Part shown: positions 10,584 to 19,985 of the stretch, piece by piece
Numbering within the stretch: position 1 is the stretch's first letter
Layout: each line of letters opens with the position of its first letter
Assembly (NCBI GenBank): GCA_014879855.1
Contig: JACSRH010000124.1
Location: 1-31,466 of the forward strand
Direction of reading: 5' to 3'
Length of the DNA stretch: 31,466 nucleotides
Source: Caldilineaceae bacterium
Lineage (GTDB): Bacteria; Chloroflexota; Anaerolineae; Caldilineales; Caldilineaceae
Program-made: the position numbers and the translations under genes
The notes under the pieces: model-generated
Seen by the model: the letters and a program-made list of their open reading frames with translations, nothing else
Database searches by the model: none
What the model was told of the DNA's origin: nothing

Positions 10584-13187
10584 CTAGTTCACATCGCCGT
10601 GGCCGCGCCAAAAGTGCTCGATGCGGCTTCGCAACACGGGATAGGACGCCAATGTCGCGTCTTCAGCAAAAATTTTCTGCGCCGCCTCGCGCGCCAGAAT
10701 GATGGTGGCCGTGTCGGTGAGATGGGCCACGCGCAGGTCCGGCAGACCGCTCTGGCGCGTGCCAAAGAAGTCGCCGGGGCCGCGCAGTTCCAGATCCTTT
10801 TCGGCCAGCACAAAACCGTCGTTGGTTTCCGTCAAGATGTCGAGCCGCGCGCGCGCGTCGGGCGACTCGGCGCGGCTGACGAGCGCGCAGTAGCTGGCCT
10901 GTTCGCCACGCCCGACGCGCCCGCGCAACTGATGAAGCTGGGCAAGTCCAAAGCGCTCCGCGTCTTCGATCAGCATCATCGTGGCATTCGGCACGTCGAT
11001 GCCGACCTCGATGACCGTCGTGCTGACCAGCACCTGATGGCGGCCTTCGGCAAAATCGCGCATGACCTGGTCTTTTTCACCGCCGGTCAGACGACCGTGC
11101 AGCAACCCCAGGCTGATGTCGGGGAAGACCTCGCTTTGCAGGCGCTTGTGTTCGTCCACGGCCGCGCCCACGTCGAGCTTGTCGCTTTCTTCGACCAGCG
11201 GGTAGATGATATAAGCTTGGCGACTGGCCTCGACTTCGCGACGGATGAAGCTGTACAGCCGTTCGCGCTCCGCGGGCGTGAAACGTTTGGTCTTGACCGG
11301 CGTGCGTCCGGGCGGCATCTCGTCGATGCGGCTGACGTCCAGATCGCCATAGACCGTCAGGGCCAGGCTGCGCGGGATCGGCGTGGCGCTCATCACGAGC
11401 AGATGGGGCTGGTTGCTGCTGCGGGTGCGCAGCGCACCGCGCTGCTCGACGCCAAACCGATGCTGCTCATCCACGATGATCAGCCCCAGGTTGGCAAACT
11501 CGACGCCTTCCTGGATCAATGCCGTGGTGCCGACCACCATATCGACGCTGCCGTCGGCCAGCCCGGCCAACACCGCTTCACGCGTCTGGCCCGTGATGCG
11601 GCCGGTGAGCAGCGCCACGTTGACCGGCGCGCCATCGGGGCGCGTCAACTGGCCCAGCAACTGGCTGATGCCGCGATAATGTTGCTCCGCGAGAATCTGC
11701 GTCGGCGCCAGCATGGCCGACTGGTTGCCGTGCGTCACTGCCGCCCACATTGCCGCGGCGGCTACCGCGGTCTTGCCGCTGCCAACATCGCCCTGCACCA
11801 GCCGCGTCATCGGCGTGCTGCGCGCCAGGTCGAGCCGGATCTCATCAATAACGCGCTGTTGCGCGCCTGTCAAGGCAAAGGGCAGAATTTGCTGAAATTG
11901 TGCGAGGAGATCGTCGCTGAGCGGCAGCGGCGTGGCGATTTCCTGGCGTAGCGCCGCGCGCCGTTGTTGGACGCCAAGCTGAATGTAGAAAAGTTCCTCG
12001 AAGGCAAGCCGGCGCCGCGCGTCCTCCAGTTCCTGCTGACTTTCGGGGAAATGCATCTGCCACAGCGCGGTGGATAGCTCCAGCAGGTCATACTCCTCAC
12101 GGATCGCCGCGGGCAGCGGGTCATCGAGCGAGGACGCATAGCCTTCGAGCACATCGTAAATCAGATTGCGCAGCCGGTTGTTGTTGACGCCTTCGGTCAG
12201 GCGATAGACCGGCGACAGACGCCCCGTGGCCACGCGTTCATCGTCAATATCCTCGAAAACGGGATTGTCCAGCGTCTTTTGCCCCATGTACAGGCCGACT
12301 TTGCCGCTAAAGCGCAGCGTCGTCCCGGGCTTGAGCTGTTTGATGATCCACTTATTCCACCAGGTCGCGTGCAGCGTCCCGGTCGAGTCGCCCAAAATGG
12401 CCTGCACCATGCTGCGGTTGACGCCGATCTTGCGCTCGCGCACATCCCAGAGGTTGGCGATGATCGTCACTTGCTCGCCGGGCTGTAATTGAGAGATCGT
12501 GCGCATCTGGCTGTAGTCGTCATGCCGGGAAGGCAGATGCCACAGCAGGTCGACAACCCGCGTGATGTCAAGGCGCGCCAGTTGCTCGGCGGTGGACTCG
12601 CCGACGCCGGACAATACAGTGACGCGCGCGTCCAGGTCGCTGGCATTGCGCCGCGCTTTCTGCTGCTGGCGGGCGATGCGCGCCTGCGCCTTGTGCGTCG
12701 CTTCCGGCGGCGGGATGGTCAACGCGTCTTCGTTATCTTGCGAAGTGTACACCGTGCCCAGACCCGGCGCGGGCGCTGACAAGGATACCTCCTCGGCAAC
12801 GCTCGTCTCTGCAGCGATTTCTTCAACTTCGCCTTCCGGAATGGTGAGGGGCGGCAGGTCGCCGGCTTCGGCTTCGCTCGCTGTTTCACCGGCTTCGGCT
12901 GTGGCGAGCGGCGCATCGGGAGCGAGGGTGGCCACGAAATCATCGGACGCGGCGCGGCGCAGGGCAACGGCAATCTCGGCGCGTTCATCCTGCGCGGCCG
13001 CGCCGTAATCCTGCATCAGCTCGACCAAGGCGGCAATCTGGCGTTCGTCCAGACGTTCGTTGCGCGCATCATTGGCCCAGCGTTCGGCCATGGCCTGCAG
13101 GCCGCCGATCACGCCGCGGTTGCGCCACCCCTGTTTTTCTTCAAGATCCAGAATGCGCTCAAGGCGTGTAAGAACTGCCGCAGCCAC
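10584..13187 (-). CDS. recG: ATP-dependent DNA helicase RecG
   Basis: RecG remodels stalled replication forks and branch-migrates Holliday junctions. The C-terminal two thirds are canonical. A helix-hairpin-helix-like TVLSGVGESTAEQLARL (about 190-206) leads into the OB-fold wedge domain (about 238-320). Walker A is GDVGSGKT (466-473), the DEQH box with HRFG is at 573-576, and motif III is SATPIPRSLALT. HGRLTGGEKDQVMRDF and STTVIEVGIDVPNA precede the QLRGRVGRG motif VI. At 867 residues it is about 180 longer than E. coli RecG at the N-terminus. That part has a helical segment (1-80) and an Ala/Glu-rich linker (90-160). The start is GTG at 13187-13185, 3 nt after the preceding stop, with GAAGGG upstream, implying translational coupling with the DegV-family gene. 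Confidence 0.95.
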   Translation of the reverse strand: MAAAVLTRLERILDLEEKQGWRNRGVIGGLQAMAERWANDARNERLDERQIAALVELMQDYGAAAQDERAEIAVALRRAASDDFVATLAPDAPLATAEAGETASEAEAGDLPPLTIPEGEVEEIAAETSVAEEVSLSAPAPGLGTVYTSQDNEDALTIPPPEATHKAQARIARQQQKARRNASDLDARVTVLSGVGESTAEQLARLDITRVVDLLWHLPSRHDDYSQMRTISQLQPGEQVTIIANLWDVRERKIGVNRSMVQAILGDSTGTLHATWWNKWIIKQLKPGTTLRFSGKVGLYMGQKTLDNPVFEDIDDERVATGRLSPVYRLTEGVNNNRLRNLIYDVLEGYASSLDDPLPAAIREEYDLLELSTALWQMHFPESQQELEDARRRLAFEELFYIQLGVQQRRAALRQEIATPLPLSDDLLAQFQQILPFALTGAQQRVIDEIRLDLARSTPMTRLVQGDVGSGKTAVAAAAMWAAVTHGNQSAMLAPTQILAEQHYRGISQLLGQLTRPDGAPVNVALLTGRITGQTREAVLAGLADGSVDMVVGTTALIQEGVEFANLGLIIVDEQHRFGVEQRGALRTRSSNQPHLLVMSATPIPRSLALTVYGDLDVSRIDEMPPGRTPVKTKRFTPAERERLYSFIRREVEASRQAYIIYPLVEESDKLDVGAAVDEHKRLQSEVFPDISLGLLHGRLTGGEKDQVMRDFAEGRHQVLVSTTVIEVGIDVPNATMMLIEDAERFGLAQLHQLRGRVGRGEQASYCALVSRAESPDARARLDILTETNDGFVLAEKDLELRGPGDFFGTRQSGLPDLRVAHLTDTATIILAREAAQKIFAEDATLASYPVLRSRIEHFWRGHGDVN

Positions 13188-13190
13188 TGC

Positions 13191-14054
13191 TCAGAATGTC
13201 CCTTCGTAAACAAGCACGCCCATTGTGTTGGGGCCAAGATAGATCGCCAGGCTGGGCGGGTACGGAACTTTGTGGATCGGCGTCTTGGGCAGAGCTTCCC
13301 GCAGCCGGCTGATCAACTCAGTGCGATGACCATCATAGCTGTGCTCAAAGATGCCAAGCTCTTGCACGACAGCAAATTCGGTGACAAACTCAGCCAATTT
13401 ATCCAGCACCTCTTCCCGAGTTTGCACCTTTTCTTGCGTCATCAGTTGGCCGTCCTCCATCATTAGCATGGCCTTGATGCCGAGCATGGTGCCCAGCAGG
13501 CTTTGCGAAGAGCCGAGCGCGGCGCTGCGCTCCAGATAATGCAGGCTTTCGCTGAAGCCGGCAAAGTAGAGATGCGGAATTGCGCCGTTAACCACGCGGG
13601 CCACTTCATTGACTGGCGCGCCAGCTTCGGCGGCTTCGGCGGCCATCCTTACCAAAAGCCCCAGCCCAAAGGAGATGCTTTGGCTGTCAATAACGCGGAT
13701 CGTGAAGCGCCCGCGCAACATTTCCGCGGCCTTGCGCGCGGTTGCCCACATCGGGCTGAGCGCGCTGCTGGTATGGATGCAGACGATCTGCTCGCCTTCG
13801 CCGGAGGCATGGAAGATATCCAGAAAAGCGTTGAGATTGGGCGCCTGCACCTCGGGCAGGCGCGAAATGCCGAGATTTTGCGCTTCGTGCATTTTCTCAA
13901 AGAGTTCTTCCGTGCTGAAATCCGCGTCCTCTTCAAAGAAAGAGCCGCCAACCTTGATGCGATGGGGGATCACGGCGATCCCATATTTTTCAACGACGTC
14001 TGGGGGCAAGAACGCGTTGCTGTCTGTGATGATCCGTACTTTGCTCATGCTCAT
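13191..14054 (-). CDS. DegV-family fatty-acid-binding protein (FakB-like)
   Basis: The product is 287 residues from the ATG at 14054-14052. A second ATG lies two codons on, and a TTG lies one codon upstream. DegV-family proteins bind a fatty acid and present it to the kinase FakA. KVRIITDSNAFLPPDV at the N-terminus and HTSSALSPMWATARKAAE are standard family blocks. Two usually conserved places look different. The carboxylate-binding TSQPSP-like segment reads SRLPEVQAP, and the late GxHxGPG segment reads AIYLGPNTMG, without the histidine. It sits 12 nt after the fakA stop and 3 nt before recG, in one operon. Membership of the family is clear, but its ligand may differ from that of studied FakB proteins. 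Confidence 0.88.
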   Translation of the reverse strand: MSMSKVRIITDSNAFLPPDVVEKYGIAVIPHRIKVGGSFFEEDADFSTEELFEKMHEAQNLGISRLPEVQAPNLNAFLDIFHASGEGEQIVCIHTSSALSPMWATARKAAEMLRGRFTIRVIDSQSISFGLGLLVRMAAEAAEAGAPVNEVARVVNGAIPHLYFAGFSESLHYLERSAALGSSQSLLGTMLGIKAMLMMEDGQLMTQEKVQTREEVLDKLAEFVTEFAVVQELGIFEHSYDGHRTELISRLREALPKTPIHKVPYPPSLAIYLGPNTMGVLVYEGTF

Positions 14055-14066
14055 CAATGCGCGAGA

Positions 14067-15992
14067 TTATTCGACTGATAAAATATAATGGTAATGTGGC
14101 TGTCCACCGTACGCTAATTCTATATCTGGTTCAGGATACTCTTGGCGCACGGTTTCGGCAAAATCTTGTGCAGCTACTTGAGCTACAAAGTCACCATAAT
14201 AGATGGTGACCAGGGTGGCGTCGTGCGCTTGCATCTGCTGCAAAAGCGCAAGCGTCACGTCGGCCAGGCTGTCCCCGCAACTGACTAATTTGCCGTTGTG
14301 CAGGCCGATAATGTCGCCCTGGTGGACTTGCACGCCATCCACCGCGGCGCTGCGCACTGCCTGCGTCACCTCGCCCGTCTGCACATCGTCCAGATGCACC
14401 TTCATCTGCGCGGCCAGTTCGTCGATGGCGGTGAGCGCAGGGTCATACGCGGTGAGTGCGGCCACGCCTTGCGGCACGGTGCGCGTGGGAACAACCGTTA
14501 CTTGGTAGGCGCGCTCGTCCTTAGCCAGCACCTTGACGGCTTGCTGCGCGGCCATCAGAATGTTGCTGTTATTGGGCAGGATGATGGCCTGGCGCATGGG
14601 CAGCTTGCGCACGGCCTCAGCGATTTCGGCCACGCTGGGATTCATGCTCTGGCCGCCCTCAACCAGGCCGTGTGCGCCAAGCTGCTGGAAGATCTCCGCA
14701 AACCCAGGTCCAGGCGTGACTGCAATCACGCCGATGGCGACGTCGTCGAGCGTTGCCCTGGCGCCAGATTCTACGGCGCCAGATTCTACGGTGTCAGATT
14801 CTACGGTGTCAGATTCTACGGTGCTGGACTTCGCAGCAGCCAGATCGAGCGAAAACAAGGAGGGAGCGGCATACCCATTGGTGGGTGTACAGGTGGTGGG
14901 TGTACAGGTGGTGGGCGGGCTGGCTGCTGCTGCCCCCTGTTGCATGGCGGCTGCCATGTCATCCATATTTTCGACCACTACATCGGTGATAAAGCCAGTC
15001 GTCACGCCATAGGAGAGCGCCACGCCGGGGTCGAAGACATGCACGTGCACCTTGACGAGGTGTTCATCGCCCTCGACCAAAGGGTAGTCCCCCAGCGCCG
15101 CGATGTCGGTCGCGATCTCCGTCACCGGTTTATTGGGCTGCTCGATGAGATACTGAACGTCAAAACCCCATTGACGAGGTGGCAGCGAGCGATAGCCTTT
15201 GCGCTCCTGACGTTCAAAGCGCGCTTCGACGGCCTGACTTGATGCGGGCGCGCCCGCATTTTCCACCGGCTGGCCGGTGAGCGCACGATACATGCCCTCG
15301 AAGACAAAGAAAAGCCCCTTGCCGCCCGAATCGACGACGCCGGCCTGCTTGAGCACCGGCAGCAGTTCTGGCGTGTGACGCACGGACGCGTCGGCTGCTG
15401 CGACGATCTGCGCCAGAAATTCACGCAGGTCGCGCGTTTTCTGCGCGGCGACCTCCGCGGCCAGACCAATCTCGCGCGCCACCGTGAGGATTGTGCCTTC
15501 CACCGGCGCGGGCACGGCCGCGTAGGCAGTCTCGGCCGCCGTGCGCAGAGCAAGCGCCAGGTCGTGCGTGTTAAGGGTGGATTTTTCGCGCAGTTCCTGG
15601 CTGAACCCGTGCAAAATCTGGCCCAGGATAACGCCTGAATTGCCGCGCGAACCCTGATGCGCGCCTTCGGCGGCCGCCTCGGCCACATCACCGACAGTTG
15701 TGTGGCTGCGGCTGCGGATAGCGACCCACGCTGATTTGATCGTCAGCAGCATGTTGGTGCCGGTGTCGCCGTCGGGTACGGGAAAGACGTTCAGCCGGTT
15801 GACTAACTCGTAATTGGAAGCGAGCCACGTATAGGCAGCCTGAAACAGGGATTGCAGATCGTGGGCGTCGAGGGTCGTGACCGGTTGATCATCCGGGTAT
15901 TTTCCATACAATCCCGGCGCGGCGGATGGCGTCGCGTCGGATTGGATCAGATGGAGCTCGGCGCTTGACCGCGCGTCGCGTTGTGTGTCCAT
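14067..15992 (-). CDS. fakA: Fatty acid kinase FakA (DhaL/YloV type) with expanded linker
   Basis: FakA phosphorylates a fatty acid held by FakB, making acyl-phosphate for phospholipid synthesis. The ATG at 15992-15990 has AAGGAG 5 nt upstream and gives 641 residues. The DhaL-like kinase domain (about 45-235) has NVFPVPDGDTGTNM with D74 and D76 for metal and nucleotide, SRGNSGVILGQ, and VVDSGGKGLFF. A middle domain with HVHVFDPG follows. After it comes a low-complexity linker (about 360-410), then a C-terminal FakB-like domain with AVTPGPGFAEIFQQLGA and NNSNILMAA. Known FakA proteins have about 550 residues. The excess here is an N-terminal tail of about 40 residues plus the repeat-built linker. 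A TATAAT at 16071-16066 upstream may serve the operon, but no good -35 is seen. Confidence 0.93.
   Translation of the reverse strand: MDTQRDARSSAELHLIQSDATPSAAPGLYGKYPDDQPVTTLDAHDLQSLFQAAYTWLASNYELVNRLNVFPVPDGDTGTNMLLTIKSAWVAIRSRSHTTVGDVAEAAAEGAHQGSRGNSGVILGQILHGFSQELREKSTLNTHDLALALRTAAETAYAAVPAPVEGTILTVAREIGLAAEVAAQKTRDLREFLAQIVAAADASVRHTPELLPVLKQAGVVDSGGKGLFFVFEGMYRALTGQPVENAGAPASSQAVEARFERQERKGYRSLPPRQWGFDVQYLIEQPNKPVTEIATDIAALGDYPLVEGDEHLVKVHVHVFDPGVALSYGVTTGFITDVVVENMDDMAAAMQQGAAAASPPTTCTPTTCTPTNGYAAPSLFSLDLAAAKSSTVESDTVESDTVESGAVESGARATLDDVAIGVIAVTPGPGFAEIFQQLGAHGLVEGGQSMNPSVAEIAEAVRKLPMRQAIILPNNSNILMAAQQAVKVLAKDERAYQVTVVPTRTVPQGVAALTAYDPALTAIDELAAQMKVHLDDVQTGEVTQAVRSAAVDGVQVHQGDIIGLHNGKLVSCGDSLADVTLALLQQMQAHDATLVTIYYGDFVAQVAAQDFAETVRQEYPEPDIELAYGGQPHYHYILSVE
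14766..14825. repeat. 15-bp in-frame tandem repeat in fakA, 4 copies
   Basis: Four copies of AGATTCTACGGTGTC-like units start at 14766, 14781, 14796 and 14811. On the minus strand they encode TVESD/AVESG pentapeptides in the linker between the kinase and C-terminal domains. The 15-bp period keeps the frame. Confidence 0.95.
14881..14910. repeat. 15-bp in-frame duplication in fakA, 2 copies
   Basis: GTGGGTGTACAGGTG occurs twice without change at 14881-14895 and 14896-14910 and starts a third time. It encodes TTCTP pentapeptides, putting two cysteines into the linker. It lies 55 bp from the other 15-bp array in the same gene. Confidence 0.95.
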
Positions 15993-16174
15993 AAAAACTC
16001 CTTGGGTGGCGACCACGCTTTGTCAGCAGACGTCGCATCGGACGCACCAATGTGCATCACTCTATATTATAAACACCATAAGTCGCCGAAGGATTCAGAT
16101 TTTCACCGGCGCAAACACCATTGCAAACAAAGTGCAAACATGTAGAACTCAATTTATCCCAGCGCCCGTTTGTT

Positions 16175-16203
16175 TTGACAGGGCAGCCCGCTTGTGCTAC
16201 TCT
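16175..16203 (+). promoter_or_regulatory. Promoter of rpmB
   Basis: TTGACA at 16175-16180 is followed after 17 bp by TACTCT at 16198-16203. Transcription would start near 16210, leaving a leader of about 75 nt. The perfect -35 and ideal spacing fit a strongly expressed ribosomal protein gene. Confidence 0.65.
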
Positions 16204-16284
16204 TCGAACGTTGTGCAGAAATCATACCCGTGGCTGTTGTTTATGCAGATAGCCTGGGTTTCGCAGGAATGGAGGATAGCAATA

Positions 16285-16464
16285 ATGGCAAAATGTCAAC
16301 AGTGTGGCAAAGGGCCGCAGTTTGGAAACAATCGCCCCTGGTCCAAGAAAGCCACGCGTCGCCACTGGGATGTCAATATTCAGAAGGTGACGATCATGGA
16401 AGAAGGCAAGCCCGTGTCAAAGCGGCTGTGCACGGCCTGTCTCAAGACGGCCACCAAATCTTAA
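16285..16464 (+). CDS. rpmB: Ribosomal protein L28, zinc-ribbon form
   Basis: This is a 59-residue structural protein of the 50S subunit. MAKCQQCGKGPQFGNN opens the protein and KKATRRHWDVNIQKV is the conserved core. C4/C7 and C49/C52 form the two CxxC pairs of the zinc-binding (C+) paralogue. The ATG has GGAGG 9 nt upstream. A strong promoter precedes it and a strong terminator follows, so it is monocistronic. It is divergent from fakA. In Bacillus rpmB is also divergent from the yloV(fakA)-recG cluster, so this neighbourhood is conserved. Confidence 0.96.
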   Translation: MAKCQQCGKGPQFGNNRPWSKKATRRHWDVNIQKVTIMEEGKPVSKRLCTACLKTATKS

Positions 16465-16557
16465 GCAAGCCTGAAGCCGTCAAGGCTTAGGGGTGTGACG
16501 GCTAAACTTAGTTAACCGTTTTCCGTCCTGCCTGCACAAAATCAATAAGCCTTCCCC

Positions 16558-16592
16558 AGACGCCGATCTCAAATTGAGATCGGCGTCTTTTT
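16558..16592 (+). terminator. Rho-independent terminator of rpmB
   Basis: AGACGCCGATCTCAA (16558-16572) pairs perfectly with 16574-16588 over 15 bp around a single central A (in practice a 3- to 5-nt loop). Five T follow at 16588-16592. It lies about 95 nt after the rpmB stop. Confidence 0.9.
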
Positions 16593-16683
16593 GCAGCCCC
16601 TGAGCGAATCCCCCAGTCAGCTAAAAGTCATCCACAGATCGCGCAGATTTCACAGATAGCGTTACTTGCCAGGCCACGGATAA

Positions 16684-16738
16684 GGCGGATTCAGCGGATC
16701 AACACGGATTTTATCTGTCAGAATCTGCTCAATCCGCC
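16684..16738. repeat. Inverted repeat within a GGCGGATT-type intergenic sequence
   Basis: GGCGGATT at 16684-16691 is matched by AATCCGCC at 16731-16738. Imperfect CAGATT and CGGATT words fill 16630-16745. It directly precedes the end of rlmN. It could form a weak hairpin and may be one copy of a dispersed intergenic repeat, which one window cannot show. Confidence 0.4.
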
Positions 16739-17863
<1,125 letters not shown>

Positions 17864-17975
17864 GGTTGGTGCTCACGCTTGAATTGTGCTGTCACAATGG
17901 ATCCACCCTCCATACTTCATGAAATACGCGCCCCCGTCCAGAGGCGACGAAAACTGCCCACCTAAACGCGCTGCG

Positions 17976-18004
17976 ATTATACTCTGGCAGGCAGGAAGCG
18001 ACAA
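17976..18004 (-). promoter_or_regulatory. Promoter of rlmN
   Basis: On the minus strand TTGTCG (18004-17999) is 17 bp from a perfect TATAAT (17981-17976). The start near 17970 would leave a leader of about 105 nt before the GTG. Confidence 0.55.
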
Positions 18005-18042
18005 CCGGCGGCGCTATCCATCTGCAACCGTATCCCGGATCA

Positions 18043-18072
18043 CTGGCAATCCCAGAATGCATCTGGTACAAT
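18043..18072 (+). promoter_or_regulatory. Candidate promoter of ftsH
   Basis: The extended -10 TGGTACAAT (18064-18072) has a CTGGCA-like -35 at 18043-18048 with an 18-bp spacer. It lies about 30 bp from the start codon. The rest of the 17864-18102 gap holds the divergent rlmN promoter and nothing else I can support. Confidence 0.45.
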
Positions 18073-18102
18073 GCCTGCACTGAAAATGCACAGGAGGCAT
18101 CG

Positions 18103-19923
18103 ATGAATGCAAATTGGAGCAGGAACGCGTTCGTCTACTTGTTGATTATCGTAGCGGCCGCAACGCTCTTTATTAACATCTACCAACCCGGCGACGCGCC
18201 GCAACAAATCAGCCTGACACAGCTTGCCACCAAGATCAAGGCAGGCGAAGTCGACACCGTAATTGTGCGCGACGACGAGCTGCGCATCATGGTCGAAGGC
18301 AGCGACGTCGCGATCGTGTCGCGGCGCGAGGGCAAAGTACCGCTCACGCAGACGCTGGCCGGCCTGGGCGTCGAACCCGAAAAACTGGCTGCGGTCAATA
18401 TCAAGTACGAAGCGCCTGGCAACGCGACCAACTGGCTCTCTTTGCTGGTCAACCTGCTGCCGCTGGTTTTTATCGGCGCGCTTTTCTTTATTTTGTTCCG
18501 CCAGACGCAGGGCAGCAACAATCAGGCGCTTTCGTTTGGCAAGAGCAAGGCGCGCGTCTTCACCGGCGACAAACCAACGGTGAAGTTCGATGATGTCGCC
18601 GGCGCGGACGAAGCCAAGGAAGAACTGAAAGAGGTGGTTGAATTCCTCAAGGAGCCGCAGAAATTTGCGGCGCTCGGCGCGCGCATTCCCAAGGGTGTGT
18701 TGCTGGTCGGCCCCCCTGGCACCGGCAAGACCTTGATGGCCAAGGCGGTTTCGGGCGAGGCGGGCACGCCGTTTTTCAGTATTTCCGGCTCCGAATTTGT
18801 CGAGATGTTTGTCGGCGTCGGCGCCAGCCGCGTGCGCGATCTGTTTGAGCAGGCCAAGCGCAACAGCCCTTGCATTATTTTTATCGACGAAATCGACGCG
18901 GTGGGTCGCTATCGCGGCACCGGGCTGGGTGGCTCGCACGACGAACGCGAACAGACGCTCAACCAGATTCTGGTTGAAATGGACGGCTTTGGCACCGACA
19001 CCAATGTCATCTTGATCGCGGCCACCAACCGGCCCGATATTCTGGACCCGGCGCTGCTGCGTCCGGGTCGCTTCGACCGCCGCGTCACGATGGATCGCCC
19101 CGACGTTGTGGGGCGTCACGCCATTCTGGATGTGCATGTCAAGGGCAAGCCAGTTGAGCCAAATATCGATCTGGAAATGATCGCACGCCAGACCCCGGGG
19201 TTCGTTGGCGCGGACCTGGAGAATGTCGTCAACGAGGCCGCAATCCTGGCTGCACGGCGCAACAAGCGCGCTATCGGCATGTTGGAGTTGCAAGAGGCTG
19301 TCGAGCGCGTGGGCATGGGCGGCCCTGAACGGCGCAGCCGGCTGATGACGCCGCAGGAGAAGAAGGTCGTCGCCTACCACGAAGCGGGTCATGCCGTGGT
19401 CGCACGTCTTTGCAAACATTCGGACCCGGTGCAGAAGGTGACAATTGTGCCGCGCGGCAGCGCGGGCGGTTATGTCTGGCGCGTGGCGGAAAAGGATCGG
19501 CTGATGGCGAAGCGCTCCTATTTCCTCGACAACATTGCCGTGGCGCTGGGCGGTCGCGTCGCCGAGGAGCTGGTCTTTGGCGACATCTCCAATGGCGCGG
19601 CGATGGATATCCAGCAGCTCACGCAGATGGCGCGTGCGATGGTGACCAAGTATGGCATGAGCGAAAAAATGGGGCCGCTACAGTTTGGCCAGCAGGACGA
19701 AATGGTCTTCCTGGGAAGGGACCTAGCCGCGCAGCGCGATTACAGCGAAGAAGTGGCCGAGGAGATCGACGCCGAGGTGCACAAGTTGGTCGATACCGCG
19801 CTTGCGCGCGTGCGCAAGTTGCTGTCGGAGAATCTCACCTTGCTGCACGGCGTCGCCAATGCGTTGCTTGAGCGCGAAACGCTCAACGCCGAAGAGTTCG
19901 AGGAACTTTTTGCGGTGGCTTAG
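18103..19923 (+). CDS. ftsH: ATP-dependent zinc metalloprotease FtsH
   Basis: This membrane-anchored AAA+ protease degrades misfolded membrane proteins and short-lived regulators. The ATG has AGGAGG 5 nt upstream and gives 606 residues. Helix one (about 9-27) and helix two (about 109-128, LLVNLLPLVFIGALFFILF) flank an extracytoplasmic domain of about 80 residues. The AAA module has Walker A GPPGTGKT (203-210), Walker B IIFIDEID (D262, E263), a pore-loop region near FSISGSEFVEMFVG, and the second region of homology ending RPGRFDRR. The protease zinc site is HEAGH (426-430), with D502 in AMDIQQLTQMA as the likely third ligand. It is slightly shorter than E. coli FtsH because the C-terminal tail is short. 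It is monocistronic, ending at a strong terminator. Confidence 0.96.
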   Translation: MNANWSRNAFVYLLIIVAAATLFINIYQPGDAPQQISLTQLATKIKAGEVDTVIVRDDELRIMVEGSDVAIVSRREGKVPLTQTLAGLGVEPEKLAAVNIKYEAPGNATNWLSLLVNLLPLVFIGALFFILFRQTQGSNNQALSFGKSKARVFTGDKPTVKFDDVAGADEAKEELKEVVEFLKEPQKFAALGARIPKGVLLVGPPGTGKTLMAKAVSGEAGTPFFSISGSEFVEMFVGVGASRVRDLFEQAKRNSPCIIFIDEIDAVGRYRGTGLGGSHDEREQTLNQILVEMDGFGTDTNVILIAATNRPDILDPALLRPGRFDRRVTMDRPDVVGRHAILDVHVKGKPVEPNIDLEMIARQTPGFVGADLENVVNEAAILAARRNKRAIGMLELQEAVERVGMGGPERRSRLMTPQEKKVVAYHEAGHAVVARLCKHSDPVQKVTIVPRGSAGGYVWRVAEKDRLMAKRSYFLDNIAVALGGRVAEELVFGDISNGAAMDIQQLTQMARAMVTKYGMSEKMGPLQFGQQDEMVFLGRDLAAQRDYSEEVAEEIDAEVHKLVDTALARVRKLLSENLTLLHGVANALLERETLNAEEFEELFAVA

Positions 19924-19947
19924 ATGTGGTTGCAGGTCAAACGCACC

Positions 19948-19982
19948 AAAAACCGAGTTTCTTAAAGAAACTCGGTTTTTTC
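19948..19982. terminator. Bidirectional intrinsic terminator
   Basis: AAAAACCGAGTTTCTT (19948-19963) pairs with 19965-19980, giving a 16-bp stem, followed by T on the plus strand. The A-run on the left gives a T-tract on the minus strand. It serves ftsH and probably also the convergent small transporter gene, whose stop is 4 nt away. Confidence 0.9.
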
Positions 19983-19985
19983 GTC

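Noticed and set aside
10548..11951. 467-residue plus-strand ORF opposite recG
   Set aside because: Long antisense frames are common in GC-rich genes. The minus frame has all RecG motifs, while this one is rich in Arg/His/Gln with no family features.
18040..19419. 459-residue minus-strand ORF opposite ftsH
   Set aside because: It is the antisense shadow of the FtsH AAA and protease regions, with no motif and no ribosome site.
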